From: Gaiellasilicea sp037720595
GTDB lineage: Bacteria > Actinomycetota > Thermoleophilia > Gaiellales > Gaiellaceae
Assembly: GCA_037720595.1 (NCBI GenBank)
Contig: JBBJLW010000020.1
Coordinates: 1 to 64,000 of the forward strand
Length of the DNA: 64,000 bases
Direction: 5' to 3'
Positions 1 through 9,807 of this stretch are shown in pieces. Under the pieces are notes generated by a model. It worked only from the letters and a program-made list of their open reading frames with translations, searched no databases and was not told the DNA's origin. Position 1 is the stretch's first letter; the number at the start of each line of letters is the position of its first letter. Position numbers and translations under genes: made by a program.

Positions 1-669
1 GTCGCCGTAGACGCGCCGATCGAACTCCTGTGGGAAACCACAGCGAAGCTCGAACAGCTCCTGAGCCTCGGTCTCGAGCTCAGCCGGCACGATTGGGCCT
101 CCGCAAACTCCGACATCCGGGTTCAGTGCGAATACCGTTGCGACCGAGAGCAGCCAGCCGCTCGTCGGGAGCGAGTCATCGTCCGCGAAGGCCAAGATCT
201 CGCCTCGCGCCTCTCGCAGGGCGCAGTTACGCGCGAACCCGAGTCCAGGCATTTCCTCGACCAGATACCGGACCGCGGGGAACCGCCCAACGAGCTCACG
301 CGTGAGCTCGTTCGACGGAGCGTTGTCGACAACCACGATTTCATGCGGCGGTGAATCGGCCTGTGCCCGGAGTGCGCTCAGACACCCCTCGAGATCGCCG
401 GGGCGGTCGCGTGTGCAGATGGCCACCGTCACCATTGGCAGCTGCGCCACGTCTACAGCTGGCAGAGCCGGTCTCGGGGTGTCACCCAGCTGGCGGCGGG
501 CCTCCGTAAGCAGCCGCTCGGGTGAGACATCCCCTGCCGCGGCAAAGGCGATCTGTCCGAGGGGCTCTGTGCCGCGCCAAACGACAGCTCGGACACCTTG
601 GTGGCCCGAAAGAGCGACGGGCTCGCGAGGGGGGGCCTCGAGGTCGAGGTCGATCAGGAGCGTCGTCAC
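1..669 (-). CDS. Glycosyltransferase family 2, C-terminal part cut by window edge
   Basis: Probable GT-A fold glycosyltransferase that adds a sugar to a surface polysaccharide. Read from a GTG at 669, the protein has an N-terminal extension of about 65 residues. The GT2 core follows: MVTVAICTRDRP, then VVVDNAPSNE, then the metal-binding AFADDDS signature. A CGGPIVPAE segment typical of GT2 acceptor regions comes later. The frame is open to position 1, so the C-terminus lies outside. The start is 7 nt after the stop of the upstream ABC-2 permease, which indicates one transcript. GTG is chosen because the preceding codons run into that permease. The acceptor and donor sugar cannot be told from sequence. 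Confidence 0.8.
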   Translation of the reverse strand, partial: MTTLLIDLDLEAPPREPVALSGHQGVRAVVWRGTEPLGQIAFAAAGDVSPERLLTEARRQLGDTPRPALPAVDVAQLPMVTVAICTRDRPGDLEGCLSALRAQADSPPHEIVVVDNAPSNELTRELVGRFPAVRYLVEEMPGLGFARNCALREARGEILAFADDDSLPTSGWLLSVATVFALNPDVGVCGGPIVPAELETEAQELFELRCGFPQEFDRRVYGD

Positions 670-676
670 CGAGGCC

Positions 677-1462
677 TCAGACTGCCTCGAGCGTACCGTC
701 GCGTCGCGCCCGTGCCTCCACGACGCGAAAGAGCACGAACGCGACCGTGGCGTACGCGATGCCGATCGCGACCTCCGCCAGGATCGATCCCGCGACGTCG
801 CCCAGCTCGGCCCCAGTCGCGAGCTCTCGGGCGGCCGCGATTCCGTGCGTGAGCGGCAGGATCCGCCCGACCGCCTCCAGCCCCGCGGGAAGTTGGTCGA
901 CCGGGACGTTCACACCGCAGAGCAGCAACATGAGGGAGTACGTCAAGCTGGCCACGAGAATCGGCTCGCGGGCTCGAAGCCCGGCGGTTCCGAGCACGAG
1001 TCCGAACGCAGTGCAGGACGCGACGACGATGACGAGCACGAAGAAGAGCTCCGGCAAGGCGGAGGACACCGGGCGGTAGTCGAACAGCACCCGGCTGACC
1101 AGGAAGCCGAACACCGAGATGAGAAGGCCGTTCACAACCAGGGGAGCGGCGCGACCGAAGAAGAGCGCGAAGCGGTTTGCCGGGCTCGCGACGACGAAGG
1201 GCAGCGTGCCGAAAAGCCGGTCGTTCGCGATCACCATGACCGCTCCGTACACGCTCGCCATCGCACAGGATTGAACGGCGTTCCCCACGATGAAGAACGA
1301 GTCGGGCTCCTGGCCGTTCGACCGGCCGAGATACACGAAGAAGACGATCTGGAAGAGTGGGAGCCCGATCAGGGCTGGAATGAACATCGCGGGATGGATC
1401 CAGTTGAAGAGCGCGCGGTACGCGAATGCGCCGCCGAAGAAGAAGACACGCACCGCGGTCAT
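677..1462 (-). CDS. ABC-2 type transporter permease
   Basis: Integral membrane permease of the ABC-2 export family, 261 residues with about six hydrophobic segments. It starts at the ATG that overlaps the stop of the upstream permease (ATGA), giving MTAVRVFFFGGAFAYRALFN. The segment near the C-terminus (LMLLLCGVNVPVDQLP, then LPLTHGIAAARELATG) is the usual ABC-2 end, a re-entrant region followed by a last helix. With the partner permease at 1459-2232 it probably forms a heterodimeric exporter. No ATPase gene is visible, so it must lie beyond position 1 or elsewhere. The flanking glycosyltransferases suggest that a glycan or glycolipid is exported. Confidence 0.82.
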   Translation of the reverse strand: MTAVRVFFFGGAFAYRALFNWIHPAMFIPALIGLPLFQIVFFVYLGRSNGQEPDSFFIVGNAVQSCAMASVYGAVMVIANDRLFGTLPFVVASPANRFALFFGRAAPLVVNGLLISVFGFLVSRVLFDYRPVSSALPELFFVLVIVVASCTAFGLVLGTAGLRAREPILVASLTYSLMLLLCGVNVPVDQLPAGLEAVGRILPLTHGIAAARELATGAELGDVAGSILAEVAIGIAYATVAFVLFRVVEARARRDGTLEAV

Positions 1463-2232
1463 GCGAGCGAGAGCGTCGCCCGGCGGCGAGCGAGCCGCAG
1501 GAAGAGATCGGCGAAGACCGACCCGAGGAGGAGGTACGCGACTCCCAGCACTCCGCACGCGACGATCTCGGGCCACGGGTTGCCGCCGACGACCGCGTCC
1601 TGCATCGCGCGCAGCCCCCAGGTCGGAGCGAGAGCCCAGCCGATGGGCTCGACCCAGGTCGGCAACAGCGCGAGGGGGACCAGAAGGCCCGTCAGGAGCC
1701 AGACGGGATAGCTGAGAAAGCTCGCGAGGATGGTCGCATGCCGCGAGAGGATGAACGTGGATGCCAGGAGGACGCCGAGCAGGCCTAGGCTCACGATGGT
1801 GGCGAGCACCGCGACGACGAAGAGCAGTGGGTGGTCCGCCTCGAGCGGCATGTCGAAGGCGATTGCGCCCCAGGCAAGCGTCGCCGTCAGCGAGTACAGG
1901 CCGAGGCTGGCCGTCGCCAGCGTCATGGGAACGATCACGTACACGATGTGCACGGGCGCCGTCACGAGCAGCTCCAGGGTCCGCTGCCAGCGCTCCCAAT
2001 GAAGCAGCGACCCCGACCCGATCACGGTCGCCGACCACGCTCCGATCAGCGCAGCGCCCAGACCGACCCGAACAAGCTGCTCGCCCTCGGCGGGAGCTGC
2101 CATATAGAAGGCGATCGTCGCGAAGATGACCGGCTGGACGACGGCACTGACGATGAAGAACGTCGAGCGCGAGAGCGACGCGAACGTGATGCGCCAGCTC
2201 GTGAGGAGAAAGCGAAGCCTCACAAGCGCCAT
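1459..2232 (-). CDS. ABC-2 type transporter permease
   Basis: Second ABC-2 permease, 257 residues, about six transmembrane segments, starting MALVRLRFLLTSWRITF. The C-terminal part has the family pattern (SYPVWLLTGLLVPLALLP, then APTWGLRAMQDAV). It overlaps the next permease by 4 nt, so the two are almost certainly translationally coupled and paired in one exporter. No clear Shine-Dalgarno precedes the ATG. A TTG two codons upstream is an alternative start. The upstream GT2 gene ends about 60 nt away on the same strand. Confidence 0.82.
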   Translation of the reverse strand: MALVRLRFLLTSWRITFASLSRSTFFIVSAVVQPVIFATIAFYMAAPAEGEQLVRVGLGAALIGAWSATVIGSGSLLHWERWQRTLELLVTAPVHIVYVIVPMTLATASLGLYSLTATLAWGAIAFDMPLEADHPLLFVVAVLATIVSLGLLGVLLASTFILSRHATILASFLSYPVWLLTGLLVPLALLPTWVEPIGWALAPTWGLRAMQDAVVGGNPWPEIVACGVLGVAYLLLGSVFADLFLRLARRRATLSLA

Positions 2233-2293
2233 GACCAACAGTGGCCGAATCCCGGCCCGGCTGCCACCGACAGCGAGACACCCGCCCCGGGGC

Positions 2294-3310
2294 TCACGAC
2301 GGGCTTCTGCTGAAGCTCTCCAGTGCCGACTGTGCGCCCGCCACACGAAGGCGTCGCAGCGCGGCGCGCGCGCGTCTGCGTTCGGGCCCGGAAGACACAA
2401 ACCCGCGCAGGGCGAGCGCCCCGAGGGCCATGATTCGCGCACGCCTCGCCGCCGTCAGACCGCGATGCTTCGCGATGAAGCAGAGGTACGACTGAATCAG
2501 CTCTCCGTACATTCGCTCGGGCTCCTGGCTCGTGGACGCGCCGCCGACGTGGGCAAATGTCGCCCTCGGGTGGAACGCGATCGTCCAGCCAGTATGCCGA
2601 AGGCGCCGGCAGAGATCGATCTCCTCGCAATACATGAAGAACCTGCGGTCGAAGCCCGCGACGGCGACGAACGCCTCCCGCCTGACGAGCAGCGCCGCGC
2701 CGGAAACGAACTCCGAGTGCGGGACGACGACGACGTCGTGGGCCGCCCGTCGGCGCTCTTTCCTTCCTCGAATCCGCTGCCAGAGAGCGTAGAGCCGGTC
2801 GATCACGCCCGGAAGCGCCACAAATGCGCCGAGGGTCGTCGGACTCTGCGGATAGCCGAAGATCGATCGCTGATCGGAGCCGTCGGCGTAGACGAGACGT
2901 GGGCCGATCGCGCCCAGAGAAGGTGTCCGATCGGCAGCCGCTACGAGCGACTCCACGGCACCCGATTCCGGCCAGGCATCGGCATTGATGAGCAGGACGT
3001 AGCGTGTCCTGGCGAGTTCGAAACCGTCGTTCGCCGCCGCTCCGAAGCCGCGGTTCTCGGCGAGCTCGACGACGTGCACTGCGGGGTAACGCTCTCGGAC
3101 ATGTGCCGCGCTGTCGTCCCTCGAGGCCGCGTCGATGAGGAAGACGGAGCACCCGAGATCGAGGACGCTCTCGACGCAGCGGTCGATCTCCCCCCGGTTG
3201 TTGTGGCAGACAATCACGATCGAGACATCGCGGGCGACCTCTGAGTGATGCCGCGCCGCCTGGTGCGATTCACCGGACGGCTCGGCCAGATATCGGTTGC
3301 TCTCCATCAC
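2294..3310 (-). CDS. Glycosyltransferase family 2, rhamnosyltransferase-like
   Basis: Full-length GT2 enzyme of 338 residues. Visible motifs are VSIVIVCHNNRGEID (nucleotide-binding strand), FLIDAASRDDS, ENRGFGAAANDGF, and LLINADAW, where the usual DxD-type triplet is reduced to NAD. The acceptor-side signature GFDRRFFMYCEEIDLCRRL matches COG1216/WcaA-type rhamnosyl or galactofuranosyl transferases. It is the first gene of the minus-strand polysaccharide operon. Two ATG codons stand at the start (MMESN), and the first is used here. The sugar specificity is inference only. Confidence 0.85.
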   Translation of the reverse strand: MMESNRYLAEPSGESHQAARHHSEVARDVSIVIVCHNNRGEIDRCVESVLDLGCSVFLIDAASRDDSAAHVRERYPAVHVVELAENRGFGAAANDGFELARTRYVLLINADAWPESGAVESLVAAADRTPSLGAIGPRLVYADGSDQRSIFGYPQSPTTLGAFVALPGVIDRLYALWQRIRGRKERRRAAHDVVVVPHSEFVSGAALLVRREAFVAVAGFDRRFFMYCEEIDLCRRLRHTGWTIAFHPRATFAHVGGASTSQEPERMYGELIQSYLCFIAKHRGLTAARRARIMALGALALRGFVSSGPERRRARAALRRLRVAGAQSALESFSRSPS

Positions 3311-3416
3311 CGCAATCCTCTGAGGTTCAATCGAATCAATCTCGACCCACCCTATGCTCGCCCGCTAGCGCTCGTCCCCCACGACCCTCGTTCGTCCGCC
3401 TCTAGACTCGGCAGCG

Positions 3417-3503
3417 GGCGGGGTTCCGGAGCGGCCGAACGGGACGGTCTTGAAAACCGTTGAGCCTTCACGGGCTCCGTGGGTTCGAATCCCACCCCCG
3501 CCG
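3417..3503 (+). tRNA. tRNA-Ser(UGA)
   Basis: An 87-nt class II tRNA. The acceptor stem is GGCGGGG (3417-3423) paired with CCCCGCC (3496-3502), followed by discriminator G. The anticodon loop CTTGAAA gives anticodon TGA. A long variable arm (GAGCC/GGCTC) and a GTGGG-TTCGAAT-CCCAC T arm identify a serine tRNA. Confidence 0.95.
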
Positions 3504-3565
3504 CTTTCCGCGCGCGAGTTACTCGCCGCCGGATGACAACACCGATTCGAGATTGCTATTGGGCC

Positions 3566-4750
3566 TCAAAGCCGCTCGCGCGCCGCGTGGTACAGCGCCG
3601 AGGTCTGCTCGGCGATCGCGGGCCAGGCGAATCGCTCGAGAGCCCGCTCTCGTCCGGCGCGGCCCATCGCCCGGGCGCGATCGGGGTCGCGGAGCAGCAC
3701 GTTCACGCGCGCCGCGATCCCGACCGCGAAGCCCGCGGGGTCTTGCGGCTCGTACGGCACGAGAAGGCCCGTGACGCCGTCGTCGACGACCTCGACGATG
3801 CCTCCGGTGGCGGTGGCGACTACCGGAGCCTCGCAGGCCATCGCCTCGAGGTTGACGATTCCGAGCGGCTCGTAGATCGACGGGCAGACGAACACGTGAG
3901 CGTGGCTCAGGAGCTGGATCACGTCGCGCTTCGGCAGCATCTCGTCGATCCAGGTCACGTTGCCACGCTCGGCGCGCAAGCTCGCCACCCGCCGTTCCAC
4001 CTCGGCGCCGATCTCCGGAGTGTCGGGTGCGCCGGCGCAGAGCACGAGCTGCGCCTCGGCGTCGAAAGCTCGGGCCGCCTCGAGTAGGTAGGGGACGCCC
4101 TTCTGCCGCGTGATCCGACCGACGAAGACAACCGACGGCTGCTCGGGATCGATCCCGTACCGCTCGAGCACGTCGGTTTGCGCGTCCGGCCGGTACTCCG
4201 CTGTATCGACGCCGTTGTAGATCACCTCGACTCGATCGGGGTCGATGGCCGGGTAGACCGCGAGCACGTCGCGCCGCATGCCCTGGGAGACGGCGACGAT
4301 CGCGTCGGCCGCCTCGAGCGCGGTGCGCTCGCAGAAGGAGGAGAGCGCGTAGCCTCCGCCGAGCTGCTCGGCCTTCCAGGGGCGCAGCGGCTCGAGACTG
4401 TGCACGGTGGCGACGTGCGGGATCTCGTAGAGTAAGCGCGCGAGATGCCCGGCCAGGTTCGCGTACCAGGTGTGGCTGTGGACGAGCTCGGCGCCCTCGA
4501 CTCCGACGGCCATCGCGAGGTCGATCGAAACCGCCTGCAACGCGGGTCGGTGTGGCTCGCGACCGTCTAAGGCCTCCCACGCCCGATAGCCCACAGCCGG
4601 CGGCCCGCCGCCCTCGGGACGGTCATCGCCCCAACAGTGAACCGTCACCTCCTCGAGCCGGGCGAGCTCGCGCGCGAGGTACTCGACGTGGACGCCCGCG
4701 CCCCCGTAGACCTCGGGCGGATACTCGCGCGTGAGCATCGCGACCCGCAT
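3566..4750 (-). CDS. glgA: Glycogen synthase, GT4 type (GlgA/GlgM family)
   Basis: A 394-residue GT-B glycosyltransferase that extends alpha-glucan or makes maltose-1-phosphate from a nucleotide-glucose donor. The start MRVAMLTREYPPEVYGGAGV is the typical actinobacterial GlgA N-terminus. VVFVGRITRQKG marks the second Rossmann domain. SIYEPLGIVNLEAMA carries the EX7E donor-binding pair. The actinobacterial GT4 family includes mycobacterial GlgM, which uses ADP-glucose with glucose-1-phosphate, so the product could be maltose-1-phosphate. The ATG overlaps the glgC stop (TGATG), so the genes are coupled. Confidence 0.88.
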   Translation of the reverse strand: MRVAMLTREYPPEVYGGAGVHVEYLARELARLEEVTVHCWGDDRPEGGGPPAVGYRAWEALDGREPHRPALQAVSIDLAMAVGVEGAELVHSHTWYANLAGHLARLLYEIPHVATVHSLEPLRPWKAEQLGGGYALSSFCERTALEAADAIVAVSQGMRRDVLAVYPAIDPDRVEVIYNGVDTAEYRPDAQTDVLERYGIDPEQPSVVFVGRITRQKGVPYLLEAARAFDAEAQLVLCAGAPDTPEIGAEVERRVASLRAERGNVTWIDEMLPKRDVIQLLSHAHVFVCPSIYEPLGIVNLEAMACEAPVVATATGGIVEVVDDGVTGLLVPYEPQDPAGFAVGIAARVNVLLRDPDRARAMGRAGRERALERFAWPAIAEQTSALYHAARERL

Positions 4751-5994
4751 CAGGCCTCGACCGTCGCGCCTTTCGGGATCACGACGACACCGCCGTCGGA
4801 GATGACGAAGCGCTCGCGATCCGCGTCGGGGTCGACCCCGACGCGAGCACCTTCCGCGATGCGCACGTTCTTGTCCACGATCGCGTTCCGCACGATCGCG
4901 CTCCGGCCGATGTCGACCTCGTGCATCAGGATCGAGCCCTCGACCTCGCTATAGGAGTGCAGGTGGACACCTGGCGAGAGAATCGAGCGGCGCGCGGTCG
5001 CGCCCGAGACGATCACGCCGGCGCACACCAGGGAGTCGATCGCTCGACCGGTGCGACCCTCGTCCTCGAAGACGAACTTCGCCGGAGGAAGCGGATCCGG
5101 CCAGCTCAGGATCGGCCACTCGCGGTTGTAGAGGTCGAAGACCGGGTCGACGGAGATGAGATCCATGTGCGCGTCGTAGTAGGCGTCGAGGGTTCCCACG
5201 TCGCGCCAGTAGCCGCGCTCGCGCTCGTCCACGCCCGGCACCTCGTTCGTCGTGAAGTCGTAGACCTGAGCCTCGCCGCGCGCGACTAGAGCCGGGATCA
5301 GGTCACCGCCGATGTCGTGCCTCGAGTCGTCGTCGGCTGCATCCGCGACGACGCCGTCGATCAGGACGTCCGAGCTGAACACGTAGTTGCCCATCGAGGC
5401 GAACACCTGGTCGGGGGCATCGGCGAGCCCGACTGCGTCCGACGGCTTCTCGCGGAACGCCAGGATCGCGCGGCCGTCCTCACCCACCTCGATCACGCCG
5501 AACTCGCTCGCATGCTCGATCGGCACGCGCATCCCGGCCACCGTCACGCCCGCGCCGCCCTCGATGTGCTGCTCCACCATCTGCCGCGGATCCATCCGGT
5601 AGATGTGGTCGGCGCCGAACACGGCCACGTGATCCGGCCGCTCGTCGTAGAGCAGATTCAGGTTCTGGTAGATGGCGTCCGCCGACCCGGCGAACCAGTA
5701 CGGGCCCATCCGCATCTGAGCCGGCACGGCGGTGACGTAGTTGCCGAGGAGCGGCGAGAGCCGCCAGGTCGTCGAGATGTGCCGGTCGAGCGAGTGGCTC
5801 TTGTACTGGGTGAGGACGACGATCTTCCGGAAGCCCGCGTTGACGAGGTTCGAGAGCGCGAAGTCGATCAGCCGGTAGTTGCCACCGAACGGCACTGCCG
5901 GCTTCGCGCGATCGGCGGTCAGCGGCGCCAGGCGCTTTCCCTCGCCGCCGGCGAGCACGAGTCCGAAGACGAAGGGAGCCGCCATCTCAGCCAT
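4750..5994 (-). CDS. glgC: Glucose-1-phosphate adenylyltransferase
   Basis: ADP-glucose pyrophosphorylase, 414 residues, the committed step of glycogen synthesis (glucose-1-phosphate + ATP to ADP-glucose + PPi). The nucleotidyltransferase signature GGEGKRL at residues 16-22 and KPAVPFGG at 31-38 are intact. FGADHIYRMD supplies the catalytic Asp region, and the C-terminal part is a left-handed beta-helix. A GGGAAGG ribosome site precedes the ATG at 5994; a second in-frame ATG lies three codons later. Upstream sits a 37-bp element shared with the SARP gene at 10121-12940. Confidence 0.95.
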   Translation of the reverse strand: MAEMAAPFVFGLVLAGGEGKRLAPLTADRAKPAVPFGGNYRLIDFALSNLVNAGFRKIVVLTQYKSHSLDRHISTTWRLSPLLGNYVTAVPAQMRMGPYWFAGSADAIYQNLNLLYDERPDHVAVFGADHIYRMDPRQMVEQHIEGGAGVTVAGMRVPIEHASEFGVIEVGEDGRAILAFREKPSDAVGLADAPDQVFASMGNYVFSSDVLIDGVVADAADDDSRHDIGGDLIPALVARGEAQVYDFTTNEVPGVDERERGYWRDVGTLDAYYDAHMDLISVDPVFDLYNREWPILSWPDPLPPAKFVFEDEGRTGRAIDSLVCAGVIVSGATARRSILSPGVHLHSYSEVEGSILMHEVDIGRSAIVRNAIVDKNVRIAEGARVGVDPDADRERFVISDGGVVVIPKGATVEA

Positions 5995-6030
5995 TCATCC
6001 TTCCCGTCTTGCAGGCATGCACCCGCGAGG

Positions 6031-6069
6031 ACGAGTCTGACGCATTCGGCGAGCGCTTCGGTCGACGAG
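6031..6069. promoter_or_regulatory. Conserved upstream element, copy A (before glgC)
   Basis: A 37-bp core matching copy B at about 12981-13019 at 35 of 37 positions. On the plus strand it reads GAGTCTGACGCATTCGGCG, one variable base, GCGCTTCGG, one variable base, CGACGAG. It contains two TTCGG units 12 bp apart. In both copies it lies about 40 nt upstream of a minus-strand start codon, and the leader down to the ATG stays similar. A shared promoter or operator is the simplest reading; no -10 or -35 is convincing. Coordinates are accurate to a few bases. Confidence 0.6.
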
Positions 6070-6161
6070 CGAGCCCGCCCCTATACCGGGCCTGAACCGC
6101 CCGCTCGCATCCTGATCGCACCGGGTCGCGCCGTGTGGCCGAGACAACGGAAGGGTCTGAG

Positions 6162-6653
6162 ATGAGAAGAGGCATCACGGTCGTCGCCGTCGCAGCGAGC
6201 CTCATGCCCGGGGGAAGCATGACGAGTGCCGTGGCCGCGCCTGCAGGCGGTCTCGCCGAGACAGCCTGCAACGCTGCAGGCAAACAGGTGCTGATCTCGG
6301 GCAAGCCGGCGCAGGTCTTCTGCGTGCCGGCGAGCGCCACCGTCGAGGTCGGCGGTAGGACGATCAGGTTCCGCAAGGGCACGTGCGTCTGGACGACCAA
6401 CTCTTTCAAGCTCGAGCTCGGAACGCTCTTCCTCGCCTGGAGCAAGCCGTTCCCAGCGCAGTTCGGCTTCGCAATCCGCGCAACCGGCGTCCCGGTGGCT
6501 CGGGCGCTCGTGGAGATCTACTGGCAGGGCACGCAGACGATCCTCTCGACGACGAGAACGACCGCGCGACCGAACTCGACCTCGACCGGCGGCACCTTCG
6601 AAGGTCGCACCGCCACCGGAGCACGCGTCACCGGGACGGTGAAGTGCGGATGA
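6162..6653 (+). CDS. Secreted protein of unknown function
   Basis: A 163-residue protein starting MRRGITVVAVAASLMPGG, a short Sec signal peptide ending around AVAAPA. The mature part has three cysteines (AETACN, VFCVP, GTCVW) and a Thr/Ser/Gly-rich C-terminal third (TTRTTARPNSTSTGG), and ends GTVKCG. No domain is recognised. The ATG is chosen because GGAAGGG precedes it and the signal peptide begins there. It is divergent from glgC and shares the intergenic region with element copy A. Confidence 0.65.
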   Translation: MRRGITVVAVAASLMPGGSMTSAVAAPAGGLAETACNAAGKQVLISGKPAQVFCVPASATVEVGGRTIRFRKGTCVWTTNSFKLELGTLFLAWSKPFPAQFGFAIRATGVPVARALVEIYWQGTQTILSTTRTTARPNSTSTGGTFEGRTATGARVTGTVKCG

Positions 6654-6685
6654 GCAAGCCCTCGGAGCACTCAACAGGAGGAGTC

Positions 6686-9237
6686 ATGAAGAGAATCAAG
6701 GGTTACCCGAAGGGGATCCTGCTCGTCGTCGCGACGGCCGCAGCGCTGACAGCCGCGACGGTCGCGGCCGCAGCGACCTACCCGTCGCCGCCGTTCGATT
6801 TCGCTCATCCGGGCTCGCCGCATGCGGCGCTGCTGAGTCCCGCCTCCGGGAACAACGACCGGCCGCTGCTGGTCGTGCTCGGGGAGTTCGACGACGTTGC
6901 AGCCACGGCCAACGTCGACGCCGGTTCGATCGCGACCCAGTTCTTCGGCGGCGGCTTCGGCAGCGTGTCCGACTTCTTCCGAGTGAGCTCGGTCGGCAGG
7001 CTGATCCTCTCGGCCGCGGCGGAGAGCTCCGGAACCGCGAACGACGGCGTCGTCACGGTCGATCTCGGCTCCTATGCCGACTTCGTCGCGAACCCGGCCG
7101 ACAAGGGGGTGTATCGGGACGAAGGTCAGCACGGCGATGCGATCCGCGGCCGGAAGGTGATCGAAGCGGCCGACAGCGCGGTGAACTACGCGACGTTCGA
7201 CCGGAACAACGACGGCAACGTCACCGACGACGAGCTGATCGTCTTCCTCGTCCAGGAAGGCAACCCCACGCCGGGAGATACGAACAACTGCGGCGCGACG
7301 CGTTCGATCAAGACCGGGTCGGCGTTGGACGGGAAGAACTTTCCCAAGGCGTGGTCGAGCGGAACGACCTTGACCAACACGGTCACGCACATCCACGAGA
7401 TCTCTCACCAGGCGCTGGATCACGACGACCACGAGTATTCGGCCGGCAAGCTCGATATCACCGGGGCGACCTGTGGTTATCCGACGACCACGTTCTGGGA
7501 CTACAACTCGTGGCACAAGCTGCATTTCGGCTGGGTCACGCCGACGGTGGTGGCGAAGGACGGCTTCTACGATGTCGGCCGCTGGGACGCGACCGGGCAG
7601 ACGTATCTGCTCTACGACCCCGACAAGGGCACGAACGACTACTTCCTGGTCGAGAACCGCACCAAGACCGCGGGCACCTACGACAAGGACGCGTCCGATC
7701 GAGGTCTAGTGATCTGGCGGGTGGGCGACACGCTCTTCGGGCCGCCGATCCCGAACCCCTATCAGCTGATGCGCCCCAACCAGATGGCTGCGGACACGAC
7801 GCAGTACGACGGCGGGCCCGACGACGCGTGGGACCCGTCGGACACGCGGACACCGCAACGCACGATGTCACGGCCGTGGAGCGACGGCACCGCATCGAAC
7901 GTCGCCGTGCGGGCGATCGGCTCGAGCGGCAACTCGGTGCGCGCCTACTTCGACGTGCGAGGCCCTGGCGTCCTGGTCGACCCGACGAGCGCCGTAACCG
8001 ACGTCACCATGCTTCAGGCAAACCCGGTGTCGTTCCCGGTGATGAACACCGGCGAGACAACGGACACGTTCTCGTTCACGCTCGCCGATCTGCCCAGCGG
8101 CTGGACAGCCGCTGCGTCGACGCAGTCGATCGGTGCCGGCGGAGCAGGAACCGCGACGGTGCAATTGACCGTTCCGGCAGACACCCCGACCCGGAGCTAC
8201 ACGCTGAAGGCCAGGGGAACCAGCACGACCGACAGCACCGTCACGTCGAGCTCGCCAATCACTGTTCGAGTCGTGAAGCGCTCGACGACACTCGCGTACA
8301 GCGGCAGCACGACGGCCGATTACTCCGATCCCGCCTCGGTCTCAGCCGTTCTCACCGACGCCGCGACCGGACTGCCGATCGCGGGGAAGGCGATCCATTT
8401 CTCCCTCGGCACGCAGTCGACCAGTCCCGATCCCGCAACCGACGGCGACGGCAGGGCGTCCGGGTCGATCACAATCACACAGGCGTCCGGGACCGTGTCG
8501 GTCGACTCGAGCTTCGCCGGGGACGGCACGTACCTGCCGAGCAGCGACTCGGACTCGTTCACGATCACCAAGGAGACGCTGTCGTTCAGCTACAGCGGAT
8601 CCACGCTGCTCGCGCTTGGAGCGACGCCGATCCTGGCGTCGACGGCGACCGAGCAACCCGACGGCTCTCCAGGCGACCTGTCGCTCGCCGTGGCCGCGTT
8701 CGCGCTCACTCCGACGCTCACGAGCCTGCCGTTCACCTATACGGCCGCGGTGGATGCGAGCGGCGCATCGACGACATCGGCAACAGGGCTCTCCGTCGAC
8801 ATCTGGTCGGTGACGATCGCGGTGCCCGCGTCGAACGCGTACTGGCAGGGAGCAACTGCGGGATCGACCGAGCTCGTCCTGTTCGATCCGGCGGCGATGT
8901 TCACCGGAGACGCAGCCGGCAAAGACGCAACCAATAGATCGATCTCGATCGCCTTCGACTACCGCTACGACAAGACGCCGCGCCCGCGGGGCTCGATCGC
9001 TCTCAGGTTCAGCGGCGGGACGTTTACGGCCAAGAACCCGACGTGGATCGTCCAGGTCGGACCACGGCAATCGTTCAGACGACGGGAAGCCTCAACGGCG
9101 CTGCCGCCACGCTGCGGCTCCGCGTCGACGACAACGCGGAGCCGGCCCGCCCCGACACATTCCGAGCTCAGATCGGGGCTTACGACTCCGGCACCGTCTC
9201 GGTCACGTCGGGGAACCTCCAGTCCCACCCGGCCTGA
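6686..9237 (+). pseudogene. Secreted M6-like zinc metalloprotease with Ig-like repeats, one frameshift
   Basis: Extracellular protease of the immune-inhibitor-A (M6-like) type. AGGAGG precedes the ATG, and a signal peptide ends near AAAATYP. The zinc motif HEISH is at residues 237-241, followed by HDDHEYS. An EF-hand-like loop (DRNNDGNVTDDE) lies before it. A NEW3-like segment (VMNTGETTDTFSFTL) and an Ig-like repeat follow. Near 9055-9066 the frame shifts: the natural continuation (TTAIVQTTGSLNG, ending at 9237) lies in another frame. The span is 2552 nt, one short of a multiple of three, so a single lost base explains it. Unshifted, the frame runs on into the next gene. The break may be a sequencing error or a real lesion; about 92% of the protein is unaffected. 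Confidence 0.75.
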
Positions 9238-9384
9238 CGGCGAGCACACCTCGGTTAGTGGTGAGGCAGCCGTACCGGCGGCGGCCTCACCACCGCTCCG
9301 CTTTACCACCGCTAAACCGCTGACCGGAACCCTGATCACACCAAAGGTCGCAGCCCGCGACCGCCACTATGAAACGAGGAGCCC

Positions 9385-9792
9385 ATGCATCGCATCACAG
9401 CAGTCTTCGCAGCCGGTACCACCGTCGCGCTGCTCGCCCTCCCGACGCTCGCGTCGGCCGCCCTCCCGCAGAAAGGAGTGCTCCTGAAGGGAACGCTGCA
9501 CGCCGCCGGCCTGACGGCGCTGACGAAGCCGATCGATCTGAAGGTGGCGGCGACTGGGAAAACGGCTCGCTTCACCTGGTGGTGCGGCAGCCAGAAGACG
9601 ATCTCGAACCGATACGCGATCACGGTGGCGATCAAGCCGGACGGGACGTTTGCGGGCGCGAACAACGTCGGCAGCCTGACGGTCTGGACGGTGAAGGGAC
9701 GCTTCCTCACCGCGACGTCCGCACGTGCCTCCTTACGGCTCATCGCCATCTGCGACGCCAAGGGCGGCCTCGCCAATCTCAAGGTCTCCTGA
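9385..9792 (+). CDS. Small secreted protein of unknown function
   Basis: A 135-residue protein with a clear Sec signal peptide (MHRITAVFAAGTTVALLALP, cleavage after ASA). The mature part looks like a small beta-sandwich (LKGTLHAAGLTAL, FTWWCGSQKT, VAIKPDGTF) with two cysteines that could form a disulfide. GAGGAG stands at a proper distance before the ATG. It lies downstream of the M6-like protease on the same strand. No family is recognised. Confidence 0.65.
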   Translation: MHRITAVFAAGTTVALLALPTLASAALPQKGVLLKGTLHAAGLTALTKPIDLKVAATGKTARFTWWCGSQKTISNRYAITVAIKPDGTFAGANNVGSLTVWTVKGRFLTATSARASLRLIAICDAKGGLANLKVS

Positions 9793-9807
9793 GGCGGCAG
9801 GTCGCTG

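Noticed and set aside
302..1711. Long plus-strand open frames opposite the ABC-2 permeases
   Set aside because: Arg/Glu/Ser-rich mirror frames caused by high GC; the minus strand shows clear membrane-protein families.
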